From contig NZ_JAUDCO010000001.1 in NCBI RefSeq assembly GCF_030373545.1, positions 1 to 64,000 of the forward strand: 64,000 bases of DNA, in the 5' to 3' direction. The DNA is from Collinsella tanakaei. Its GTDB lineage: Bacteria > Actinomycetota > Coriobacteriia > Coriobacteriales > Coriobacteriaceae. Shown here piece by piece: positions 38,228 to 47,033 of the stretch (within the stretch, counting starts at the first letter, position 1; every line of letters starts with the position of its first letter). The notes under the pieces are model-generated. The model saw nothing but the letters and a program-made list of their open reading frames with translations, did no database searches and was not told where the DNA came from. The translations under genes were made by a program, and so were the position numbers.

Positions 38228-39216
38228 AGCTCGAACCCGTTCGCAATCTGTTGGAATTCGGCAAGATACTTGTTCACGCCGTTGCTCTCATCGGCATAGA
38301 TCGCCGACATGAATTCGTCCACATGCGCAGCGGGATCCTCGAAAGCCACGTTCAGGGCCCACGCATTGCGTATCGTTCCCACATAGCCGCACAGACACCG
38401 GAACATGCCCGTCAAGCTGCCCTGCTCATCGCGATACTGCGTGTGCTCCGGAATCTCGCTGAGCGGACGATCCCTGACTTCAAGATACTCGTTGAACAGG
38501 CGGACTTCGAGAGCTTCGCACTGCTTTTGGTGGGCGATGCGAACATCGAGCGAGGCGTTCGTGCAATCGGTGTTGAACGCATCGACGCAGGCGTTCACCT
38601 CGGCAAGATACCCCTCGATCAGCTGCGCCTTGCCGACTAAAAACTCATAGAAGGCCTGCTCTTTGACGGGGTCGGGCTCGGGATTGGGAGCGGGCTCATC
38701 CGATTGGCCCTCGTCGTCAACATCATCGGAGCCACCTTGCTGGTCGCCGCTTCCCGCACCCGGGTCCTGCTGGGACCCCTGTTCATCATCGGGCTGCTCC
38801 GAATCCGCCTGTCCCGATCCGGGCTTTTCGCTCGTGGCAGTCTGGGCGATGCCCAGCAGCGACATGCCGTTGAGCGAAATCGACGGCCGACGCGACGTCT
38901 CCGAGCCCGATGCCTCGGCATCGGATTCGACGACCGCATCGTCCGTTCCCTTTCCGTCGGATTGCCCCCCAGACCCAGCATCCTCCCAGCCCGTCGTCGT
39001 CCCATCGCCGCCCGCGATGGCCTCGAGCATCGAAAAGAGCAGGCTATCGGATATGCCATGCTGGTTTGCCGCCACCAAGGAGGGGATGACCATGGTGTAG
39101 ACCGCTGCACCGAACACGACAAGCGTAAACGAAAAAGCGACCAGCCCCATGAGGGCGGATGGCAACGCACCGCGTTTGAACCGACGGCGCACGATATTTG
39201 GTCTCTTTTTCGGCAT
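38224..39216 (-). CDS. Membrane-anchored protein with acidic low-complexity linker
   Basis: This 330-aa protein has an N-terminal basic stretch (MPKKRPNIVRRRFKRG), one membrane segment (about residues 20-45), an extracytoplasmic Gly/Ser/Asp/Pro-rich linker (about 70-185), and a C-terminal helical domain. No family was recognised. It is first in the operon with the kinase and FHA genes and could be a sensor or ligand-binding partner. The start at 39216 is chosen because the basic-hydrophobic anchor begins there; the ribosome binding site is weak. Confidence 0.65.
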   Translation of the reverse strand: MPKKRPNIVRRRFKRGALPSALMGLVAFSFTLVVFGAAVYTMVIPSLVAANQHGISDSLLFSMLEAIAGGDGTTTGWEDAGSGGQSDGKGTDDAVVESDAEASGSETSRRPSISLNGMSLLGIAQTATSEKPGSGQADSEQPDDEQGSQQDPGAGSGDQQGGSDDVDDEGQSDEPAPNPEPDPVKEQAFYEFLVGKAQLIEGYLAEVNACVDAFNTDCTNASLDVRIAHQKQCEALEVRLFNEYLEVRDRPLSEIPEHTQYRDEQGSLTGMFRCLCGYVGTIRNAWALNVAFEDPAAHVDEFMSAIYADESNGVNKYLAEFQQIANGFEL

Positions 39217-39309
39217 AGCGCTATCAATCTCATCGTCCCGACACCGACAAGATTGTAGCCCATCGTCAACGGCCGGCACCCAACGGTGCGCAGCGCGAGG
39301 GGAATCATC

Positions 39310-39332
39310 GGGGACGGGTTCGTTTCAACCCA
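39310..39332. repeat. Family B dispersed repeat, single unit
   Basis: GGGGACGGGTTCGTTTC followed by AACCCA: one arm of the palindrome at 54008-54073 with minor changes. It lies between recR and the membrane-protein gene. Confidence 0.65.
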
Positions 39333-39371
39333 TCGGCTGGCGCGCGAAGCGCGGACGGTCGCCCGCTGTCC

Positions 39372-39968
39372 CTACAGCGCGCGGCGGGCCTCGATGGCGC
39401 GGCCGAGGGTCAGCTCGTCGGCGTATTCCAGGTCGCCGCCCACCGGCAGGCCGCTCGCCAGGCGGCTCACGGTCACGCCGAGCGGCTTGATGGTCCGCGC
39501 CAGGTAGCTCGCCGTCGTCTCGCCCTCGATGTTGGGGTTCGTGGCGATGATGACCTCCTGGATATCCTCGGCACCCAGACGCGCCAGCAGCTCGCGCACG
39601 TGGAGCTGCTCCGGACCGATCTTGTCGATCGGGCTGATCACGCCGCCGAGCACATGGTAGAGACCGCGATAGCTGCCCGTGCGCTCGATCGCCGACACAT
39701 CGCGCGGCTCAGAGACCACGCAGATGCGCGTATGGTCGCGCGAGCCGTCTTGGCAGATGGCGCACTCGTCCTCGGTCGCATAGTTGAAGCACCGGCTGCA
39801 AAAATGCACCTGGTCCTTGACCGCCACGATGGCGTCGGCCAGACGGTGCGCCTCCTCGGCATCGGATTCAAGCAGGTAGTACGCTATGCGCTGAGCCGAC
39901 TTGGGCCCGATGCTCGGCAGCCGCCCCAACTCGTCCAGAAGAATCTGCAAACTGCGATCCGCGCTCAT
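39372..39968 (-). CDS. recR: Recombination mediator RecR
   Basis: This 198-aa protein loads RecA at gaps with RecF/RecO. It has an N-terminal helix-hairpin-helix ([16 protein letters not shown]), a C4 zinc finger (CSRC...CAIC), and a Toprim domain ([10 protein letters not shown] onward). AGGTGG precedes the start at 39968. It follows dnaX and ybaB in the order common to many bacteria. Length is normal. Confidence 0.96.
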   Translation of the reverse strand: MSADRSLQILLDELGRLPSIGPKSAQRIAYYLLESDAEEAHRLADAIVAVKDQVHFCSRCFNYATEDECAICQDGSRDHTRICVVSEPRDVSAIERTGSYRGLYHVLGGVISPIDKIGPEQLHVRELLARLGAEDIQEVIIATNPNIEGETTASYLARTIKPLGVTVSRLASGLPVGGDLEYADELTLGRAIEARRAL

Positions 39969-40076
39969 GTTCCACCTGTCATCCGCCGCCGTCCAACCGA
40001 CGGCCACCGCGTATCCAACCAAAAACGGGCGACCGGCATGCGCCAGCCGCCCGCAGCGTCCTTATCGGCGAGGCGC

Positions 40077-40397
40077 CTAGAACGGCATGCCGGGGATGTT
40101 CAGCCCGCCGGTGATGGCGCCCATCTGCTTGTTGGCAAGCTCGGTCACCTGGCGAATGCCCTCGTTGACGGCGGCCACGATCATATCCTGGAGCATCTCG
40201 ACGTCCTCGGGATCGACCGCATCGGGATCGATGGTGATGGACTCGAGCTGCATGCCGCCGTTGACCTTCACCTTGACCATACCGCCGCCGGCGCTGGCCT
40301 CGACCGAGGTCTGGGCGAGGTTCTCCTGGGCGACCGCCAGCTGCTCCTGCATCTTGCGGGCCTGCTTCATCATCTGCTGCATATTCATGCCGGCCAT
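40077..40397 (-). CDS. YbaB/EbfC nucleoid-associated protein
   Basis: This 106-aa protein (MAGMNMQQMMKQARKMQEQL, ending in GLNIPGMPF) is a small DNA-binding protein of the YbaB/EbfC family. The Met-rich N-terminal helix and VNGGMQLESITIDP are typical. AAAGGAG precedes the start. It lies between dnaX and recR. Confidence 0.94.
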   Translation of the reverse strand: MAGMNMQQMMKQARKMQEQLAVAQENLAQTSVEASAGGGMVKVKVNGGMQLESITIDPDAVDPEDVEMLQDMIVAAVNEGIRQVTELANKQMGAITGGLNIPGMPF

Positions 40398-40740
40398 GGG
40401 CCTCTCCTTTACGTAGCTGCGCCACACCGGTGACGCGGGGCGTCCATTTTCCACACGGCATCGTACCATGACAGACATCGCCGGCACGCATCGCGCATCG
40501 TGCTCCCACGGAAAAGCCAGCGGGCACGGCGGGGATCCGGACGAGAGCGGACGCCGTACCCATGAGGCATACGAAGGCTGAATGTAAATATGGGGGCCAG
40601 CGGCAACTGGCTCCCGAAAACCTTAGCGTCGCCCGCACGGCACCGCGGGCTTTGCCGTCGACTCGAAAAGCCTCAGCGCGGCCGCCTTCAAGTCATCGGC
40701 AAAAGCTCAAGACATGAGCTGCGGGCGCCCGCTGGGCCGT
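40398..40740. other. Intergenic region between dnaX and ybaB
   Basis: The 343-bp gap holds two hairpins: 40592-40615, and GCCCGC/GCGGGC at 40631-40650. I looked for an SRP RNA, which is often found near dnaX, and for a tRNA and found neither. The ybaB promoter should be here, but no clear -35/-10 pair was seen. Confidence 0.5.
40592..40615 (-). terminator. Possible terminator of dnaX
   Basis: GGGGGCCAG (40592-40600) pairs with CTGGCTCCC (40607-40615), one G-U pair, loop of 6. On the minus strand it is followed by an AT-rich ATATTTACATT rather than a pure U-tract. Confidence 0.4.
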
Positions 40741-43344
40741 CTACGCATCTTTGAAGACGACGTTGCCGAAGATGCTGTTGAGCATCGCCTTGGCCTCTTC
40801 CTCGTTATGCGGAACCTGCGCCTCGTCGGCCGCGGGCGTCGGCGCCCCCACCCAAGGAGCGGTGCCGGCGGGAGTCGCCGCGGCGGGCTTCTGCGCGGTC
40901 GCCGGAGATGGGGCGGGCGCTGACGGATGCGGAGCCGCAGGAGCGGTCGTCGGCGCGGACGCCTGAACAGGCTCGGTCGCTTTAGGCGTGGATGCAGGCG
41001 CGGGTGCAGGCGCCGCAGGCGACACGCCTTGGGGGATGTCAAGCGGAGGCAGGTCCTCCCCCGTCAGGTCGGCGATCGTCGTGTCGTCGTAGGGAACCTG
41101 CTCGTCCTCCCACGCGCGGCGGTCGGCGTCGACGTCGGGCTCGGGCACGATCGTCGGGCTGCTCACCTGGTCGACCTGAGGGGCAGGTGCGGCCTCGGAA
41201 GCGGGTGCCTCCGGGACGGAAGCCGGCTCGGCAGGAGCTGCCGCGGCCACCGGCTCAGCGGGTGCGGGGGCTGCAGGCTCCTGCTGCGGCGACGGTGCGG
41301 GGGCCGCAGGCGCCTCCTGCGCCGGCGCGGACACCGGAGCCGGAGCCGCCGTCGGCGCGGGCGCAGGCGCGGCGCCGTCCATGACGTAATCGACCGTACG
41401 CGAACCGAACACTGCGCAGACGATCGGCATGATCAGCTCGTGCGAATCGGGACGGCCGAGCATCTTGATGGCGAAATTCGACCCCTTGGGGAAGCAAACC
41501 GTAAGGCGCATGCCGTCGTCGGACTGGGCGCGCGAGGCCTGCAGCAGGGCGCCGCGCGAGGCCTGGGCGGCCGTGACCCGCTTGATGACCTCGGACCACT
41601 TGCGCTGCAGCTCGCCCGCATCGGAAACGGCGGGCGTCGCCGGCGCGGCGGCCGCGGCGACCTCGACGGCGCTGGGCGCATCGCGGCGGACGGGCGCCGG
41701 CGCGGGGACCTCAGGCGACGGGGCAGCCGTCGGCTGCGAGGTGGACACAGGGGGTTTCTCAGCCGCGGCCCGCTTCGCCAGCGACGCGGGCGCAGCAGGA
41801 CGGCGGTCGGCGACCGGCGTCTCCACGGGAGCCGCCGCAGGGGCGGGAGCCGCATCGCGAGGGGCCGCCGCATCAGCAGGCGCTGCATCGGCAGACGCCG
41901 CAGCAGGAGCAGCCGAAGCCACCTTGTTCTCGCTCTTGGCAGCCGTCGCCGCGGGCACGGGCACCGCGCCGGCGGGCGGCACCGCGCGCGCGTCCGCGCA
42001 CTCGGAAGCCGGCACGTTCCACGGCAGATCGTCATCATGGGCAGCGGCGGAAACCGTCGCGGGCGCAGGGGTAGCGGGAGCCTTCGGCGCTGGGCGCGAC
42101 GCACCGGACGAGGACGTCGTACCCGTCAACGCAGCCACACCTGCCGCCCCGAGCGGCGCGCTCGGAATGCCCGAGGCGATCTGGGCCTCCAGACGGTCCA
42201 GGCGTTCGGCGAGCGCCTCGAGCGTCAGGTCGGACTCCGGCCGCGCCAGGCGCGTGCAAGCGATTTCGAGCACAAGACGTGGGTCGGAGGCCCCGCGCAT
42301 CTCGATGACCGCATCGTCGAGCACGGTGAGCACGCGCGCCAGGCGCTCGGGCCCCTCGAAGGCGGACGCCTCGTCGACGAGTGCCGCCACCTCGTCGGGC
42401 GTGCCGTCGACCAGATCGGGGTTGCCGCCGGCAACGCGCGCCGTATAGACATCGCGCACGTGCGCCACCAGGTCGCGCGTGAGCTCGAGCAGGTCGTTGC
42501 CCTCGTCCACCTGCTCGCGAATGGCGGTGAACAGCGCCACGACGTCGCGTGCGGCGATGGCGCGCGCGAACTGCTCGAGCACCGTGCTCGAGACCTCGCC
42601 CAGAAGCGCCCGGGCGTCGTCCACACGGATCGCACCGTCGCCGAACACCGAGAGCTGCTCGAGGGTCGACAGCGCGTCGCGCATGCCGCCGCGGGCATGG
42701 CGCGCCACGATCTCGAGCGCCTCGTCGTCGGCGTCGAAATGCTCCTGTTCGCAGATATAGCGCAGGCGGCCCACGATGTCATCGTTGGAGATGCGGTGGA
42801 AGTCGAAGCGCTGGCAGCGCGACAGGATGGTCTCGAGAATCTTCTGCGGGTCGGTGGTGCACAGGATGAAGACCACGTGGCTCGGCGGCTCCTCGAGCGT
42901 CTTGAGCAGTGCGTTGAACGCCGCCGCCGTGAGCATGTGAACCTCGTCGATGATGTAGACCTTGTAGGCGCCGCGCACCGGGGCGAAGCTCACCGAGCTG
43001 ATGATCTCCTCGCGCACGTTGTCCACGCCCGTGCGCGACGCGGCGTCGAGTTCGTAGACGTCCGGATGCGTGCCCTCGGCGATGGCCTCGCACTCGGCGC
43101 AAGTGCCATCGGGCATGCAGCCCGAGGCGCCCTGGGCGCGGGCGGCATCGGCGTGCTCGCACAGCAGGGCCTTGGCAAGAATGCGCGCCATGGTGGTCTT
43201 GCCCGTGCCGCGCGGACCGCAGAACAGGTACGCGTGCGACAGGCGGCCTTCCGCGACCGCATGCTCGAGCGTCGAAACGATATGCTGCTGGCCGACCACG
43301 CTGTCAAACGTCAGCGGACGGTACTTTCTGTACAAAGACTCCAT
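40741..43344 (-). CDS. dnaX: DNA polymerase III subunits gamma/tau
   Basis: This 867-aa protein is the clamp-loader ATPase. It has Walker A GPRGTGKT (residues 43-50), a zinc module (CEHA, C-MPDGTCAEC), Walker B IIDEVHML, and sensor 1 LCTTDPQKI. From about residue 395 a very long Ala/Pro-rich region, broken by a short conserved domain near 575-640 (RKWSEVIKRVTAAQAS), extends to a conserved tail LNSIFGNVVFKDA. GAGGAGAG precedes the start. No slippery A-rich frameshift site was seen. Confidence 0.95.
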   Translation of the reverse strand: MESLYRKYRPLTFDSVVGQQHIVSTLEHAVAEGRLSHAYLFCGPRGTGKTTMARILAKALLCEHADAARAQGASGCMPDGTCAECEAIAEGTHPDVYELDAASRTGVDNVREEIISSVSFAPVRGAYKVYIIDEVHMLTAAAFNALLKTLEEPPSHVVFILCTTDPQKILETILSRCQRFDFHRISNDDIVGRLRYICEQEHFDADDEALEIVARHARGGMRDALSTLEQLSVFGDGAIRVDDARALLGEVSSTVLEQFARAIAARDVVALFTAIREQVDEGNDLLELTRDLVAHVRDVYTARVAGGNPDLVDGTPDEVAALVDEASAFEGPERLARVLTVLDDAVIEMRGASDPRLVLEIACTRLARPESDLTLEALAERLDRLEAQIASGIPSAPLGAAGVAALTGTTSSSGASRPAPKAPATPAPATVSAAAHDDDLPWNVPASECADARAVPPAGAVPVPAATAAKSENKVASAAPAAASADAAPADAAAPRDAAPAPAAAPVETPVADRRPAAPASLAKRAAAEKPPVSTSQPTAAPSPEVPAPAPVRRDAPSAVEVAAAAAPATPAVSDAGELQRKWSEVIKRVTAAQASRGALLQASRAQSDDGMRLTVCFPKGSNFAIKMLGRPDSHELIMPIVCAVFGSRTVDYVMDGAAPAPAPTAAPAPVSAPAQEAPAAPAPSPQQEPAAPAPAEPVAAAAPAEPASVPEAPASEAAPAPQVDQVSSPTIVPEPDVDADRRAWEDEQVPYDDTTIADLTGEDLPPLDIPQGVSPAAPAPAPASTPKATEPVQASAPTTAPAAPHPSAPAPSPATAQKPAAATPAGTAPWVGAPTPAADEAQVPHNEEEAKAMLNSIFGNVVFKDA

Positions 43345-43414
43345 GGGGCAACTCTCCTCGCGGCGTTTTGAATGAGCCTATGATACCCGCTGGCGGCGAC
43401 CAAGGCGGCTGCGG

Positions 43415-43609
43415 CTACAGCCCGTGGTCTGCAAGTCGACGGTCGATGTCCTTGAGCGTGATGCGCGCGGCGAACAGCTGGCGATAGGTTGCGGTCTTCA
43501 CCTTGTTTTGAACCTTAAGCTCGTCCATGCGCGCCGTGATGTCGGCGAGCTCGTCACGCGTGTCGCGGGCGAACGCCTCGTAGGCGGCCAAACGCTCCTG
43601 ATCGGTCAT
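43415..43609 (-). CDS. Small charged helical protein, 64 aa
   Basis: The 64-aa product (MTDQERLAAYEAFARDTRDE...) is highly charged and likely helical or coiled coil. Function unknown. GGAAGGTGG is a good ribosome binding site. It lies just upstream of dnaX on the same strand and may be cotranscribed with it. Confidence 0.65.
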   Translation of the reverse strand: MTDQERLAAYEAFARDTRDELADITARMDELKVQNKVKTATYRQLFAARITLKDIDRRLADHGL

Positions 43610-43643
43610 ACGACCACCTTCCCCGGTAACAACAAGATCGGAC

Positions 43644-43717
43644 CGACGAGTTTAAACCCGGCATCATCTTGTCGCCATCTTGTCGCGACAAGATTGAACC
43701 TGGCACCATCTTGTCAC
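43644..43717. repeat. Family A dispersed repeat, compound copy
   Basis: Two related units lie in tandem around the palindromic TTGTCGCGACAA (43680-43691): one arm reads GTTTAAACCCGGCATCATC and the other GATTGAACCTGGCACCATC, each ending in TTGTC. It lies between divergent genes. Confidence 0.75.
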
Positions 43718-43810
43718 GTCTGACGAGTCCGGCAAAGGGCATGACGCGGGGCGCCGTGCTAAAATGCGTGCAGGCATTCATGAAACACAGCTCAAACGTA
43801 CAGGATATCC

Positions 43811-45676
43811 ATGCCGCTTTTTCCGTCACAGATGCGCACGCGGGTCATAGGGCCCACCGACCGCACGCCCGGAGCCGGGCGCGCGGCGGATACGGGTGCC
43901 ACCGCCGCCGCGCTGCTCAAGCGGTATCGCCCGCTGGAGACCAACACGAGCGGCGCTTTCGGCGTGGTCGAGATCTGCCTGGACGCCCGGCTTCAGCGAC
44001 GCGTCGCCATCAAACGCATCCCGCTCGTCTCGCCCGACGCGGACGGCGTCATGCCCGTCGACACCACGGCCGCGGCGCTCGCGGAGGCGCGCACGGCGAG
44101 CATGCTCGCGCACCCCAACATCGTGTCCGTCATCGACTTCACCTACGACGCCTCCTACGCCTACCTGGTCATGGAATATGTCGACGGCATGAACCTCGCG
44201 GAGTTCCTCGCGGGCGTCGAGGGGCATTCGCTCACGTTTGACGAGGCGGCGACCATCGCTGACGCGCTCGTACAGGCCCTTGCCTTCGCCCACGAGAACG
44301 GTGTGCTGCACTTGGACATCAAGCCGGCCAACGTGCTCATCGATCGCAACGGCCACGTCAAACTCGCCGACTTCGGCATGGCGACGCTCACGAGCGCCGC
44401 GGGCTTCGGCGGGGCGCGCGGCGGAACCATCGGCTACATGCCTCCCGAGCAGCTGCGCGGCGATCTGGTCGACGAGCGCACCGACGTCTTCGCCCTCGCC
44501 AGCGTCATGTACGAGGCCCTCTGCGGCGCTGCCCCCTTCCGCGCCGGCACCCCGGCGGACTCCGAGGCCCGCATCGAGCAGGGTGTCCTCTACCCGAGCG
44601 ACCTGCTCCCCAGCATCCCCGCGCAAACCGAAAGCGCGCTGCTCGCCGCCCTCGCCGCGGACCCCGACGCGCGCACCGGCAGCGTCATAGAGTTCGGCGA
44701 GCGCTTCTGCGCGCAGCTGGGCAACCCCCGCGAGGGGCGCCGCAGCCTCGCGCGCATCATCGCGCGGCTCACCTCCGACGAGCGCGACGATGTCGAGGAG
44801 GAGCCCTCGCGCGCCGCCCGCACCTGGGAGCTCGATCCGGCCGAAGGATATCTGGGAAGCCGCTTCGAGCGGTCGCGCCGCACGCTCGCCTCGGGTGTTG
44901 CCGCGGCATCGGTCGCCGCATGCTGCTGGATGCTGCTCGGCGCGACGGGCCTCGTCGAGGCACCGGCGCGCATCGCGGCATCGGTCGCCATCGGCGGCGC
45001 CGCGCTCGCGGCCCCACAGCTGGGAAGCGCCCTGGTGTTCACAGGTTTCTTGGTGACGATTCTGGGATCGACCGCGCTCATTCCCGTCCTGCCCGTCGCC
45101 ATGCTGTCGTGCGCTATCGGCTGCGCCTGGTGGCTCGTTTGGGGACGCGCCGACGCGAACGCCTCTGCCTGCCTTACGCTCGCTTGCGCGCTGTCCGCCG
45201 CGACGGGCGACGCCGCGCTCGCCGCCCCCGCGGCCGCCGCGCTCGCCGCCTGCACCGCCACGAGGACGGGCGCCGCCACGTCGGTGGGCGTCGGCGTGCT
45301 GCTCGGACGCCTCGTGCGCGCAGCGGTCGCCGCATCCGGCGCCCTGCCCCTCGATGCGACCCTCGCTACCCTTGCTGACCTGCCGTTTTGGGTCGCCCTT
45401 CTGGGCTGGTCGCTCGTCGCGGCGGGCATGTGCGCCCTCATGGAACTCGGATGGGAGCGCTACCTCGACGCCAAGGGGAACGGCCTGTATGTCGTCGCCG
45501 CCCTGGCGCCCATACCGGCATCGCTCGCCCTGCCGTGTCTTGCTCACCCTATGGAAATTACCGCTCTGCCCCCGCAGCTCATTGCTACCGCGGCGGGCAT
45601 GGGCATAGCTTCCTCTATAATTGTCAGCATCTATGTGTATCTGTTCGGTTATCGCAAAAGTTCGACCGGAGTGTGA
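43811..45676 (+). CDS. Membrane Ser/Thr protein kinase, HLD-type catalytic loop
   Basis: This 621-aa kinase has TSGAFGVVEI (glycine loop), VAIKRI (catalytic lysine), HLDIKPANVLI (H167, L168, D169), ADFGMA, and GYMPPEQL. The usual HRD arginine is leucine, so it is a non-RD kinase. About eight membrane segments fill the C-terminal ~260 residues in place of an extracellular sensor. Only AGGA at 43802-43805 precedes the start. It heads the operon with two FHA proteins, a PP2C phosphatase, a SEDS-PBP fusion and a PASTA kinase. Confidence 0.85.
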   Translation: MPLFPSQMRTRVIGPTDRTPGAGRAADTGATAAALLKRYRPLETNTSGAFGVVEICLDARLQRRVAIKRIPLVSPDADGVMPVDTTAAALAEARTASMLAHPNIVSVIDFTYDASYAYLVMEYVDGMNLAEFLAGVEGHSLTFDEAATIADALVQALAFAHENGVLHLDIKPANVLIDRNGHVKLADFGMATLTSAAGFGGARGGTIGYMPPEQLRGDLVDERTDVFALASVMYEALCGAAPFRAGTPADSEARIEQGVLYPSDLLPSIPAQTESALLAALAADPDARTGSVIEFGERFCAQLGNPREGRRSLARIIARLTSDERDDVEEEPSRAARTWELDPAEGYLGSRFERSRRTLASGVAAASVAACCWMLLGATGLVEAPARIAASVAIGGAALAAPQLGSALVFTGFLVTILGSTALIPVLPVAMLSCAIGCAWWLVWGRADANASACLTLACALSAATGDAALAAPAAAALAACTATRTGAATSVGVGVLLGRLVRAAVAASGALPLDATLATLADLPFWVALLGWSLVAAGMCALMELGWERYLDAKGNGLYVVAALAPIPASLALPCLAHPMEITALPPQLIATAAGMGIASSIIVSIYVYLFGYRKSSTGV

Positions 45677-45682
45677 TCGTTC

Positions 45683-46612
45683 GTGAACTTCCTGAGCACC
45701 TTTGAGGACCACGTGGCGGGTATCTTCGGCGCCGCGCGCGCCCCGTTCTCGTTTAAGAAGCTCGCCAAGCAGGCTGCGCGCGAGATGGAGGACCAAACGC
45801 TTGTCGTCGACGGCGTCAACACCGCGCCCGCCCTGTACACCATCCTCATCGCCAACGACGACGACCCGCTCATGGCGCCGTACTATCCGCAGCTCACGCG
45901 TGAGGTGAGCGAGTTCGTCAAGGCAAGCGCCGAGAAGAAGGGCTACGTCTTCGTGGGCGAGCCGCTCGTCCGCTTCATGATCGATCCGTCGCTGAAGGGC
46001 GGCAAGTTCTCCGTCTTCGCCGAGAACGTCGACGCGCCCACCCTCGGCCGCCTGTTCGAAGAGGAGCGCGCCTACCAGAAGGGCCTCTCGGGCCAGATGA
46101 ACGTCGTCGGGCCTCGTCCCGGCTCGGCTTCGCGCCAGCGCGCCGGCGCGCCGGCGCCGCTTGCGACCTCGCGCGCGGCGGGCGTCCCGGACATCGCGGC
46201 GGCAGCGGACCCCTTCGCGGCAGCCGCAAACCCCGTCGCCGTCCCCAAGACGGTGTCGCGCGCGGCCATGACCGCCATGGGTGCCGGCGCGGCTGCGGCA
46301 GCCGCCCCGCGCGCGTCCCAGCCCGCCGCTCCCCTCGCCCAGCTGCTCGACGTCGTTACCGGCGAGCTGCTCGACATCACCAAGCCGCGCTGCGTCGTGG
46401 GACGCGAGCGCGCCGCCGCCGACCTGGTCCTGCGCGATCCCAACGTCTCGCGTCGTCACGCCGAGTTCACCTACACGGGCTCGGACTGGTCTATCGAGGA
46501 CCTCAACTCCACCAACGGAACGCTCGTCAACAACCGCCGCATCACGCGCTGCCCGCTGCGCGACGGCGACCTGCTGACGTTCGGGCTCTCCACATTCGAG
46601 TTCAGGGGCTGA
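45683..46612 (+). CDS. FhaA-like protein (DUF3662 plus FHA)
   Basis: This 309-aa cytoplasmic protein has an N-terminal DUF3662 domain (about residues 1-125), an Ala/Pro-rich linker, and a C-terminal FHA domain (about 225-309; VVGRERAAADLVL, VSRRHAEF, NSTNGTLVN). In actinobacteria FhaA binds phosphorylated wall-synthesis proteins such as the MurJ partner, and the gene sits in the same operon type. The start is GTG 45683 with GGAG 12 nt before. Confidence 0.88.
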   Translation: MNFLSTFEDHVAGIFGAARAPFSFKKLAKQAAREMEDQTLVVDGVNTAPALYTILIANDDDPLMAPYYPQLTREVSEFVKASAEKKGYVFVGEPLVRFMIDPSLKGGKFSVFAENVDAPTLGRLFEEERAYQKGLSGQMNVVGPRPGSASRQRAGAPAPLATSRAAGVPDIAAAADPFAAAANPVAVPKTVSRAAMTAMGAGAAAAAAPRASQPAAPLAQLLDVVTGELLDITKPRCVVGRERAAADLVLRDPNVSRRHAEFTYTGSDWSIEDLNSTNGTLVNNRRITRCPLRDGDLLTFGLSTFEFRG

Positions 46613-46619
46613 TCCGCAC

Positions 46620-47033
46620 ATGATTGACCTCATCCTGTTCGCAGGCCGCATCGTTCTCGTCGTCCTGCTCTACATCTTCCTGTTCGCCGTCATGAAGACC
46701 GGCGTGGGCCTTGTCCGCGGCCAGCGTCGCGACTCGGCCATCTGGACCATCGACGTCGACAAGGGCCCGCGTGGCATCCGCGGCATCCACGTGGACATGC
46801 TCGGCCCGGTCATCGTCGGCCGCTCACCGAGCTCCGACATCTGCATCAACGAGCCGTTCGTCTCCGCCTCCCACGCGCGCTTCTCGCTTCAGGGGCCCGC
46901 GCTCGTGATCGAGGACCTCAACTCGCTCAACGGCACGCTCGTCAACGGGCGGCCCCTGGCCGAGCCCGCCACGCTGCGCGAAGGCGACGAGGTGCAGATC
47001 GGTGACGTCGTCATGAAAGTGAATCGCCGATGA
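46620..47033 (+). CDS. FhaB-like membrane-anchored FHA protein
   Basis: This 137-aa protein has one N-terminal membrane segment (about residues 3-25) and an FHA domain (about 55-135; VGRSPSSDICIN, VSASHARF, NSLNGTLVNGRP). FhaB/FipA-type proteins link kinases to the division and wall machinery in actinobacteria. It starts 7 bp after the previous stop and overlaps the PP2C gene by 4 bp. Confidence 0.88.
   Translation: MIDLILFAGRIVLVVLLYIFLFAVMKTGVGLVRGQRRDSAIWTIDVDKGPRGIRGIHVDMLGPVIVGRSPSSDICINEPFVSASHARFSLQGPALVIEDLNSLNGTLVNGRPLAEPATLREGDEVQIGDVVMKVNRR

Noticed and set aside
40398-40740. SRP RNA or tRNA next to dnaX
   Set aside because: The conserved SRP loop sequences and a tRNA cloverleaf are not visible; only two hairpins are.
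40741-43344. Programmed frameshift in dnaX giving a short gamma form
   Set aside because: No A-rich slippery heptamer with a following hairpin was seen.
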